DNA from: an uncultured Faecalibacterium sp.
GTDB lineage: Bacteria; Bacillota; Clostridia; Oscillospirales; Ruminococcaceae
Length of the DNA: 22,626 bases
Reading direction: 5' to 3'
Assembly: GCA_934526125.1 (NCBI GenBank)
Contig: CAKSZU010000029.1
Span: 1-22,626 of the forward strand
The notes beneath the pieces are model-generated. The model searched no databases. It saw nothing but the letters and a program-made list of their open reading frames with translations, and had not been told where the DNA came from. Below are positions 14,268-20,863 of the stretch, piece by piece. Made by a program: the position numbers and the translations under genes. Position 1 is the first letter of the stretch. The number at the start of each line of letters is the position of its first letter.

Positions 14268-16094
14268 TTACTTGTTGCCCTTGTAATCCAGCGGCAGGCT
14301 GGTCCAGCGGGCGCGGAAGTGGAAGGCGGCATCCTTGGGCTGACGCTGACGGGTGAAGATGCCCTTCTTGTTGCCGTTGGCACGCATGATGCCCTCGGTG
14401 GTCTGGAAGTCTGCGAAGTTCCAGACCAGCTCGCCCTGCACGAAGTCGTAGCTGTCGAAGACCTCGTGGTTCATGTCGAGGTACTCGTTCTGGTACTCCT
14501 GGCTCCACATGACGCTGGGCAGCTTGTGCTCGCCGGGCAGGGTGTCGGCACCGTACTCGGTGAAGATCATGGGACGGCCGTTCAGGACCTTGGCCCAGCC
14601 GTCCATCTCCTTGCGGAAGGCAGCCTCGGCATCCACGATGCCCATGCCGCCCATGACGTACCAGCCGTAGTAGCGGTTCAGGCTGATGAAATCAGCAAAC
14701 TGCTGGCCCTTGCTGGTATCGGGCAGGCTCATCATGACGATGGCGTAGGTGCGGGGACGCTTCTGGGGGTCCAGCTCGTGGGCCAGATCGAACAGGGGCT
14801 TGAAGTAGGCCTCGGTGCCCTCGCTGGTACACTGGGGCTCGTTCAGGATGCTCCATGCGATGACGGAAGCGTGGTTCTTGTCGCGGGTGATCATATCGGT
14901 CAGGGCATCCTTGTGGTTCTGCAGCAGCTGGGGAGTGGTCTCCTTCTCGAAGTAGCCCAGCTTCTTGCCGTTGCCCTGGTTGGCAGCCAGGAAGTTCATG
15001 GTACTCTGCATGAAGCCGACAGCGGGGACCTCGTCGATGATCAGGAAGCCCTCTTCATCGGCCATCTGGTACAGCTCCTCGGCGTAGGGGTAGTGGCTGG
15101 TGCGGAAGCAGTTGGCACCGATCCACTTCATCAGCTCGTAATCGCGCTTGACGGTGGCCAGATCCAGGCCGCGGCCGCGGATGTCGGAGTCCTCGTGCTT
15201 GCCGAAACCGCGCAGGTAGACAGGCTTGCCGTTCAGCAGGAAGTGGCCGTCCTTCACCTCGAAGGTGCGGATGCCGATCTTCTCGGAGTATTCATCCACC
15301 ACAGCGCTGCCGTTGTGGATGCGGATGACGATGTTGTACAGGTAAGCGGCGTGGACGTTCCAGAGCTTGGCGTCCTTGACCACCAGGGTGCCCTTCTTGC
15401 CGGCAGCCTCGGCCACCTTGGTAGCGCCGTCGTACAGCTCCACGGTGACCTCGTGGTCGCCGTTGGTAGTGACGGTGTAATCCACCTCAGCGCCCTCAGT
15501 GGTCAGGCGGTGGGTCACCTCGTAGTCGAGGATACGCTCGGCGGGCAGGGCCAGCAGCTTGACCGGGCGGTGGATGCCGGCGTAGTTGTAGAAGTCGAAG
15601 TAGGGGGCAGCCACCTTCTTGCCGTTGGACAGGACGCTGGTCTGGCCGGCGGGCAGCATGTACTCGTTCAGCTCGTTGTTCAGCAGGACGCTGAGCTTGT
15701 TGTACTGGTTGTAGCGGACGATGTCGGTGACGATGACATCGAAGGGCAGGAAGCCGCCCTCGTGCTGTGCGACCTCCACGCCGTTGACAAAGACACGGGC
15801 GTGGTGGGTGGCGGAGCCGAAGCGGATGGCGATGTCACGGCCGCTCCACTCTTCGGGCACGAAGAAATCGGTCTCGTACCAGAAGTCGCCGCAGTACTCG
15901 CGGGAGTCCTTGTCGGTGAAGAAATCACAGAAGGAAGCGGGCACCGGCATGGAGATGCTCTCGGGCAGGCCGTTGGCCCAGTTGCCCTCGACACCCTCAC
16001 TCTTGGGATCGAAGCTGAAGCGCCACATGCCGTCCAGGCTGACGACACGGCGGGAGGCGGAGACGCAGGGGTAGAGCAGAGACTTGTTGTTCAT
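14268..16094 (-). CDS. uidA: Beta-glucuronidase (glycoside hydrolase family 2)
   Basis: 608 residues, close to E. coli GusA (603). It hydrolyses beta-D-glucuronides to glucuronic acid and aglycone. The jelly-roll (about 10-180), Ig-like (about 182-275) and TIM-barrel domains are present. The acid/base E419 lies in WSILNEP and the nucleophile E513 in IFTEYGADT. GNKKGIFTR (N575, K577) is the N-x-K motif that recognises the glucuronate carboxylate and separates glucuronidases from galactosidases. The active-site loop after VGF is about the E. coli length, which suggests a Loop-1-type enzyme active on small drug glucuronides. The start at 16094 has GAGG upstream; the open frame runs further up to 16493 but has no supporting site. 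There is no signal peptide, so it is cytoplasmic. It is divergent from a GPH symporter. Confidence 0.95.
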   Translation of the reverse strand: MNNKSLLYPCVSASRRVVSLDGMWRFSFDPKSEGVEGNWANGLPESISMPVPASFCDFFTDKDSREYCGDFWYETDFFVPEEWSGRDIAIRFGSATHHARVFVNGVEVAQHEGGFLPFDVIVTDIVRYNQYNKLSVLLNNELNEYMLPAGQTSVLSNGKKVAAPYFDFYNYAGIHRPVKLLALPAERILDYEVTHRLTTEGAEVDYTVTTNGDHEVTVELYDGATKVAEAAGKKGTLVVKDAKLWNVHAAYLYNIVIRIHNGSAVVDEYSEKIGIRTFEVKDGHFLLNGKPVYLRGFGKHEDSDIRGRGLDLATVKRDYELMKWIGANCFRTSHYPYAEELYQMADEEGFLIIDEVPAVGFMQSTMNFLAANQGNGKKLGYFEKETTPQLLQNHKDALTDMITRDKNHASVIAWSILNEPQCTSEGTEAYFKPLFDLAHELDPQKRPRTYAIVMMSLPDTSKGQQFADFISLNRYYGWYVMGGMGIVDAEAAFRKEMDGWAKVLNGRPMIFTEYGADTLPGEHKLPSVMWSQEYQNEYLDMNHEVFDSYDFVQGELVWNFADFQTTEGIMRANGNKKGIFTRQRQPKDAAFHFRARWTSLPLDYKGNK

Positions 16095-16171
16095 TGCAAT
16101 GACCTCACATTCATAGATTCTGACACATCTGAGCCCGGGGGCTCTTTCGTTTCTGAAACCAGTATGACAGA

Positions 16172-16205
16172 ATTTTTGAAAAGGTGATAGAACGATTTTT
16201 GAAAA
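16172..16205. repeat. Direct repeat in the glucuronidase upstream region
   Basis: ATTTTTGAAAA occurs at 16172-16182 and again at 16195-16205, 23 bp apart start to start. It lies about 80-110 bp upstream of the uidA ATG and could be a tandem binding site. Confidence 0.4.
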
Positions 16206-16255
16206 AATCCAGACTTTTTTCGGAAAAACCGCCCCCGCCCCGGACAGAATACCTA

Positions 16256-16270
16256 TTATAAATTTTATAA
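16256..16270. promoter_or_regulatory. AT-rich palindrome in the divergon
   Basis: TTATAAATTTTATAA is a perfect palindrome around one central base. It overlaps TATAAT-like sequence on the minus strand, so it may be part of the uidA promoter or a repressor site. A convincing -35 was not found. Confidence 0.4.
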
Positions 16271-16364
16271 AACCGCAGACGGAGAGTTTTTTGACAAAAA
16301 GAAAATCCCCCGGAAACCTGAAAAAAGAAAGAATGTGAAGAAACTGTGAAAATGCACAAATATA

Positions 16365-16386
16365 AAATCGTAAAATTGTACGATTT
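16365..16386. promoter_or_regulatory. Operator-like inverted repeat upstream of the GPH symporter
   Basis: AAATCGTA-N6-TACGATTT is a perfect 8-bp inverted repeat with a 6-bp spacer, 22 bp in all. It lies about 40 bp upstream of the candidate extended -10 of the symporter. Size and symmetry suit a dimeric regulator. Confidence 0.55.
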
Positions 16387-16423
16387 GACCTAAAAATTGT
16401 TCTAACCGGAATTGCTAAAAATT

Positions 16424-16432
16424 TGTCATAAT
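16424..16432 (+). promoter_or_regulatory. Candidate extended -10 promoter of the GPH symporter
   Basis: TG-T-CATAAT lies 85 bp before the symporter ATG. There is no good -35 at 17 bp, consistent with an activator-dependent or extended -10 promoter. The downstream leader contains TTGTTGTAT and CAACAA as an inverted pair (16468-16493). Confidence 0.4.
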
Positions 16433-16516
16433 AACGGAGTCCAATGAAATATACACGGAACCATGTTTTGTTGTATATCAGACACGGCAACAATCACTGC
16501 AAACAAGGAGAACCAA

Positions 16517-17905
16517 ATGGCAAATGAGATGAAGAAGGCCGCACCCTTCGGGATGAAGGACAAAGTCGGCTATATGTTCGGTGACTTCGGCAACGATTTC
16601 ACCTTCCTGCTGTCGTCGAGCTTCCTGATGAAGTTCTACACCGATGTCATGGGCGTCAACGCCGCCATCGTTGGTATGGTGATGATGATCGCCCGCTTTG
16701 TGGACGCTTTCACCGATGTGGGCATGGGCCAGATCGTGGACCATTCCAAGCCCACGCAGGACGGCAAGTTCCGTCCCTGGATCAAGCGGATGTGCGGCCC
16801 GGTGGCCATCGCATCCTTCCTGATCTATCAGGCCGGTCTGGCCGGGATGCCCTACGGCTTCAAGGTGGCCTGGCTGTTCGTCACCTACATCCTGTGGGGT
16901 TCCATCTTCTACACCTCCATCAACATCCCCTACGGCTCCATGGCTTCCGCCGTTTCCGCTGACCCCAAGGACCGTGCCGAGCTGTCCACCTGGCGCACCA
17001 TCGGCTCCACCCTGGCCAACATGGTCATCGGTGTGGCTACCCCCATGGTGGCCTATGTGGTGGTCGACGGCAAGACCGTGATGTCCGGCTCCCGCATGAC
17101 CATCATCGCCGGCGTGTTCTCCATCTGCGCCATCCTGTGCTACATCGTCTGCTTCAAGCTGACCAGTGAGCGCGTGGAAGTCCCCGCCAACAACCAGAAG
17201 ATCAGCGCTTCTGCCATCTTCAAGAGCATCTTCACCAACAAGGCCCTGCTGGGCATCATCGTGGCAGCCATCTTCGTGCTGCTGAGCCAGCTGACCGTCA
17301 TGAGCCTGGCCGGTTATGTCTACCCCAATGTGTACGGCAGCGCCGCTGCACAGTCCACCGCAAGCCTGCTGGGCACCGTAGTCGCCCTGGTGATCTGCGC
17401 ACCTCTGGCCTCCAAGCTGGCTGCCCGCTTCGGTAAGAAGGAGCTGGCCGTGGTGTCCTGCACCTTCTCCGCACTGGTCTATGTGGTCTGCTTCATCTGG
17501 CGTCCGCAGATCGTCTGGGGCTACGTTGCCTGCTATATCCTGGCCAACATCGGCATGGGCTTCTTCAACACCATCATCTGGGCAATGATCACCGACGTCA
17601 TCGATGACGCCGAGGTCCGCAACGGTGTGCGTGAGGACGGCACCATCTACTCCGTCTACTCCTTCGCCCGCAAGCTGGGCCAGGCATTCTCCTCCGGTCT
17701 GGTGGGTGCCCTGCTGGGCATCATCGGCTACTCTGAGGCAACTGCCTTCGATCCCGCTGTGACCCGCGGCATCTTCAACATGGCCTGCATCGCCCCCATC
17801 ATCGGCTTTGTGGCCATCGTGCTGGCACTGGCTTTCCTCTACCCGCTGGGCAAGAAGAAGGTCGAGGAGAATGTTGCCATCCTGGCTGAGCGCCACGCAA
17901 AATAA
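16517..17905 (+). CDS. GPH-family cation:sugar symporter, probable glucuronide transporter
   Basis: 462 residues with about 12 membrane helices. It belongs to the glycoside-pentoside-hexuronide (MelB-like) branch of the major facilitator superfamily. The N-terminal signature YMFGDFGNDFTF and DAFTDVGMGQIVD are visible; D63 and D67 match the cation-binding Asp pair of MelB (D55, D59). The cytoplasmic loop has DHSKPTQDGKFRPWI, as in the family. I start at 16517 because AGGAG precedes it; an 18-codon upstream extension has no ribosome binding site. Divergence from beta-glucuronidase makes a glucuronide (UidB-like) substrate likely, but family members also carry other glycosides. A terminator follows. 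Confidence 0.9.
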   Translation: MANEMKKAAPFGMKDKVGYMFGDFGNDFTFLLSSSFLMKFYTDVMGVNAAIVGMVMMIARFVDAFTDVGMGQIVDHSKPTQDGKFRPWIKRMCGPVAIASFLIYQAGLAGMPYGFKVAWLFVTYILWGSIFYTSINIPYGSMASAVSADPKDRAELSTWRTIGSTLANMVIGVATPMVAYVVVDGKTVMSGSRMTIIAGVFSICAILCYIVCFKLTSERVEVPANNQKISASAIFKSIFTNKALLGIIVAAIFVLLSQLTVMSLAGYVYPNVYGSAAAQSTASLLGTVVALVICAPLASKLAARFGKKELAVVSCTFSALVYVVCFIWRPQIVWGYVACYILANIGMGFFNTIIWAMITDVIDDAEVRNGVREDGTIYSVYSFARKLGQAFSSGLVGALLGIIGYSEATAFDPAVTRGIFNMACIAPIIGFVAIVLALAFLYPLGKKKVEENVAILAERHAK

Positions 17906-17941
17906 TCCGGAAGAAACCGTTCTGATCCACTGAATCATGCA

Positions 17942-17985
17942 AAACAAGCCGCCCGTGCTGAAAAATAAGCACGGGCGGCTTGTTT
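17942..17985 (+). terminator. Terminator after the GPH symporter
   Basis: AAACAAGCCGCCCGTGCT (17942-17959) pairs perfectly with AGCACGGGCGGCTTGTTT (17968-17985). The 18-bp stem is strong, but the T tract is the stem's own TTGTTT followed by CTCT. Confidence 0.85.
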
Positions 17986-18008
17986 CTCTGTGCATTTTGA
18001 TGTATACT
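17980..18008 (+). promoter_or_regulatory. Promoter of the AraC-family regulator, overlapping the upstream terminator
   Basis: TTGTTT (17980-17985), a 17-bp spacer and TATACT (18003-18008). The -35 is the last 6 bp of the terminator stem. TATACTAGTATA (18003-18014) is a perfect palindrome covering the -10, a possible autoregulatory site. Confidence 0.6.
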
Positions 18009-18063
18009 AGTATATCAGAAAAGCCGACAGAAAAATGAACAGGCGTGAGAAAAGGAGCAGTGC

Positions 18064-19272
18064 ATGATGCGGGTCGATCCTTTGCAGATCCTGAGCAAGC
18101 TGGCAGCCATCCAGAACATCCCCACCCGGCGGGTGACACCGCCCTTCGAGGGTCTGGAAGAGTTCGACTACGGCCTGCGGCGCTCGCTGGACCCCCAGTT
18201 CGACTGGCAGGAGTTCGGCCGCCTGCTGCTGGAGAGCACCCCGGAACAGACCCTGCTCTTTGTCGAGGGGACCTTTGAGCTGCACTTTGCCCTGTTCCGC
18301 ATCCCGGACGAGAAGAACACCGTGTTTCTGGTGGGCCCCTGGACCATTGGCCCCCGCAGCGAAAAGGCCCGGAAATGGGTCAGACGGTATCTGGGCGAGG
18401 CCGGTGAGGCCGCCGTGCAGGAGTTCTACAACGGGGTCAAGATCCTGGAGGTCAACGATTTTTACAGCACCATCCGGGTGCTGGTGGAGTCCATGATGCC
18501 CGGCAGAGAGCTGCAGGTGCGGGAGTTCAAGGAGTTCCTGCCTTTCCGGTTCCACCCGGATACCCGGTATTTCAGCGAGCCGGAATTCCAGAAGGAGATC
18601 CCGGTGGCCATGCTGGAACAGCGGTATGAGTCGGAGAACCGCATTCTGGAAGCCGTGAGCCGGGGGGATGACGATGCCGCCATCGAGGCCATGCACCAGC
18701 ACTCCCGCTTTACCTACGGCGGGCGGTTCGAGGGGACGCTCTACCAGCAGAAGAACCGGATGATCGTCTTCAACACCCTGCTGCGCAAGGCCATCGAGCC
18801 CAGCAAGGTGCATCCTTATTATATCGATGCCATCTCCAGCAAGTATGCCCGCCTGATCGAGGATGCGGATGTGATCCCCAACGAGATGATGTGGCAGATG
18901 GTGCGGGATTACTGCGCCTATGTGCGGCGCTACTCCCTGAAGGAGTATTCTCCCGCCGTCCAGAAGGTGATGAACTACGTCAACCTGAACGTCTCGGAGC
19001 TGCTGACCCTGAAGAGCCTGGCCGCCATGTGCTTCATCAGCCCGTCCTATCTGTCGGCGCTGTTCAAGCAGGAGACCGGCACCACCCTCATCGATTATAT
19101 CAACACCCAGCGGGTCAACCGTGCGGCCCAGCTGCTGGTGCAGAACAACCACACCATCGCCGCCGTGGCCGAGGAAGTGGGGATCCTGGACGTGAACTAC
19201 TTCACCAAGATCTTCAAAAAGACGCTGGGCGTCACCCCGACCCGCTACCGCAGGGAGCATAAGGAAAAGTAA
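18064..19272 (+). CDS. AraC/XylS-family transcriptional regulator
   Basis: 402 residues. The C-terminal 100 residues carry the paired helix-turn-helix of AraC proteins: LTLKSLAAMCFISPSYLSALFK and then TIAAVAEEVGILDVNYFTKIFKKTLGVTPTRYR. The first 300 residues lack a recognisable cupin or receiver domain; WTIGPRSEKARKWVRRYL and a helix-rich middle are visible but unassigned. It is probably a cytoplasmic ligand-binding regulator. AGGAG sits 6 bp before the first of two adjacent ATGs. It lies between the glucuronide genes and the mgl operon, reads towards mgl and has its own terminator. Either neighbour could be its target; the repeated sites before mglB favour mgl. Confidence 0.92.
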   Translation: MMRVDPLQILSKLAAIQNIPTRRVTPPFEGLEEFDYGLRRSLDPQFDWQEFGRLLLESTPEQTLLFVEGTFELHFALFRIPDEKNTVFLVGPWTIGPRSEKARKWVRRYLGEAGEAAVQEFYNGVKILEVNDFYSTIRVLVESMMPGRELQVREFKEFLPFRFHPDTRYFSEPEFQKEIPVAMLEQRYESENRILEAVSRGDDDAAIEAMHQHSRFTYGGRFEGTLYQQKNRMIVFNTLLRKAIEPSKVHPYYIDAISSKYARLIEDADVIPNEMMWQMVRDYCAYVRRYSLKEYSPAVQKVMNYVNLNVSELLTLKSLAAMCFISPSYLSALFKQETGTTLIDYINTQRVNRAAQLLVQNNHTIAAVAEEVGILDVNYFTKIFKKTLGVTPTRYRREHKEK

Positions 19273-19280
19273 AAATGAAA

Positions 19281-19345
19281 AAAATGCCCGTTTTCCCGGG
19301 AATCGCCGTGCCGCTGCACCGTTCCCGGGAAAGCGGGCGTTTTTT
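19281..19345 (+). terminator. Terminator after the AraC-family gene
   Basis: A long hairpin, AATGCCCGTTTTCCCGGGAA pairing with TTCCCGGGAAAGCGGGCGTT through two G-U wobbles, with a 19-nt loop and a T6 run at 19340-19345. A-rich sequence precedes it. Confidence 0.88.
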
Positions 19346-19359
19346 GTCCATGGAGACGA

Positions 19360-19512
19360 TTGTTGCATCCATAACGGATTTTGTAACTGTTTTGAGATAT
19401 TTTATGGACTTTTGGTGAAAATCTGAACAGTTGTTGCATTATCGACAAAAATTGTGCCGGATACAAAAAACAAACTTGCATACAACAAAACAAATTGTGT
19501 AGGATGCACAAA
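19360..19512. promoter_or_regulatory. Cluster of five TTGTTGCATCC-like sites upstream of mglB
   Basis: Copies with at least 9 of 11 matches lie at 19360-19370 (+, exact), 19431-19441 (+), 19459-19469 (-), 19478-19488 (-) and 19502-19512 (-). The last is inside a near-palindrome TTGTG-N7-CACAA (19495-19511). The cluster ends about 30 bp before the mglB -35, where an activator would bind. The AraC-type regulator encoded just upstream is the natural candidate. The rest of the 300-bp gap is AT-rich with no gene. Confidence 0.55.
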
Positions 19513-19543
19513 GAATTCGGCGGAATCTTGTGAACTTGTTCTA

Positions 19544-19572
19544 TTGCGAACGGTTTCCCGGACGGTTATAAT
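19544..19572 (+). promoter_or_regulatory. Promoter of the mgl operon
   Basis: TTGCGA (19544-19549), a 17-bp spacer and a perfect TATAAT (19567-19572). The predicted start is near 19579, giving a leader of about 70 nt. Confidence 0.85.
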
Positions 19573-19650
19573 ACAAACAGAAATCGTGAGGGGTGCGTGG
19601 AAGCATCTTTCATGAAATGCTGTGATATGCGAATGAAGGAGAACAAAATT

Positions 19651-20697
19651 ATGAAAATGATTTCGCGTCGTGACTTTATGAAGGCTTCTGCTGTTGTGGG
19701 TGCTGCTGGCGTTCTGACCGCCTGCGGCGGCTCCGCCAGCTCCACCGCTGCCTCCTCTACTGCTGCTTCCTCTGTGGCTGCTTCTTCTGCAGCCGCTTCT
19801 ACCGGCAGCGCAAACGTCGGCGTCTGCATCTATCAGTTTGCGGATAACTTCATGACCCTGTACCGCACCGATCTGGAAGAGTACCTGAAGGATATGGGCT
19901 ATGCCGTCACCATCGTCGATGGCAAGAACGACCAGAATACCCAGACCGAGCAGATCAACACCTTCCTGCAGCAGGGTGTGGACGTGCTGATCATCAACCC
20001 CGTCCAGACCACTTCCGCTCAGACCATCGTTGACACCATCTCTCCCTCCGGCACCCCCATCGTCTTCATCAACCGTGAGCCCGACAAGAGCGTTCTGGAC
20101 TCCTACGAAGGCAAGTGCTGCTACGTCGGTGCTGACGCACGTCAGTCCGGTACTTATCAGGGCGAGCTGATCCTTGAGACCTCTACTCAGGGCGATATCA
20201 ACGGCGACGGCAAGATCACCTACATCATGTGCAAGGGCGACCCCGAAAACATCGATGCACAGTATCGTACCGAGTACTCCATCAAGGCTCTGACCGACGC
20301 CGGCAAGGAAGTCGAGTGCCTGTATGAGTACCTGGACAACTGGGACCAGACCACCGCACAGCAGGACGTTGCAAACGCTCTGGCACAGTACGGCGAAAAG
20401 ATCGAAGTTGTCTTCTGCAACAACGACGCAATGGCTCTGGGCGCTCTGCAGTCCATCGAGCAGGCTGGCCGCAAGGTCGGCGAGGACATCTATCTGGTCG
20501 GTGTTGACGCACTGAAGGAAGCTGTCCAGAATGTCGTTGATGGCAAGATGACCGGTACCGTTCTGAACGACGACGTGGGCCAGGCTACCGCAGCTGCCGA
20601 CGCTACCAAGCTGTTCGTTGAGGGCAAGGACGTCGAGGAGTATTACTGGGTCGATTACGTCAAGGTCACCACCGAGAACGCTTCTCAGTACCTCTGA
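19651..20697 (+). CDS. mglB: Galactose/glucose-type ABC transporter substrate-binding lipoprotein with Tat-like signal
   Basis: 348 residues from the ATG at 19651, with AGGAG 9 bp upstream; an in-frame ATG at 19597 lacks one. The signal has a twin-arginine pattern SRRDFMK (5-11) followed by the lipobox LTAC (C25), so it is a membrane-anchored lipoprotein. A Ser/Ala linker (28-53) leads to a periplasmic-binding fold. Compared with E. coli MglB as I recall it, ligand residues are kept: D65 and F67, N141, D202, R206, W231, N258, D286, N306; the usual His (H152) is N200. A calcium loop DINGDGKIT (182-190) with E252 is also conserved. Codons are strongly biased, suggesting high expression. It delivers galactose, glucose or a related sugar to MglAC. 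Confidence 0.9.
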   Translation: MKMISRRDFMKASAVVGAAGVLTACGGSASSTAASSTAASSVAASSAAASTGSANVGVCIYQFADNFMTLYRTDLEEYLKDMGYAVTIVDGKNDQNTQTEQINTFLQQGVDVLIINPVQTTSAQTIVDTISPSGTPIVFINREPDKSVLDSYEGKCCYVGADARQSGTYQGELILETSTQGDINGDGKITYIMCKGDPENIDAQYRTEYSIKALTDAGKEVECLYEYLDNWDQTTAQQDVANALAQYGEKIEVVFCNNDAMALGALQSIEQAGRKVGEDIYLVGVDALKEAVQNVVDGKMTGTVLNDDVGQATAAADATKLFVEGKDVEEYYWVDYVKVTTENASQYL

Positions 20698-20766
20698 TTC
20701 TCAGCTGAGAACAACTCACGTTTGCAAGGTACGCAGTGAGTCCTATGGCTTGACAAAAGCTTAAAA

Positions 20767-20801
20767 GCGCGTGCGTGCGAGAGCTTTCTCCGCGCACGCG
20801 C
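20767..20801 (+). terminator. GC-rich hairpin between mglB and mglA
   Basis: GCGCGTGCG...CGCACGCGC forms a stable stem with an imperfect inner part. It is followed by ATTCTTTTG, a weak U tract. It probably lets a fraction of transcripts through and protects the mglB message, so that the binding protein is made in excess over the ATPase. Confidence 0.6.
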
Positions 20802-20863
20802 ATTCTTTTGAAACGGATTTGCTGCAAGGCCTTTGAATTTGCAAGATAAGGAGGCTCTGCGGA

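Noticed and set aside
14253..16187. A 644-codon open frame antisense to beta-glucuronidase
   Set aside because: Composition is Val/Leu/Gly/Asp-rich without motifs, as expected opposite a codon-biased gene. The glucuronidase frame has all its catalytic motifs.
16095..16493. Extension of the beta-glucuronidase frame by 133 residues upstream
   Set aside because: The open frame continues through AT-rich regulatory DNA, but the predicted residues have no GH2 similarity, and the ATG at 16094 has a ribosome binding site and gives the normal family length.
16478..18139. A 553-codon open frame antisense to the GPH symporter
   Set aside because: His/Asp/Gly-rich shadow; it crosses a strong terminator and the AraC promoter.
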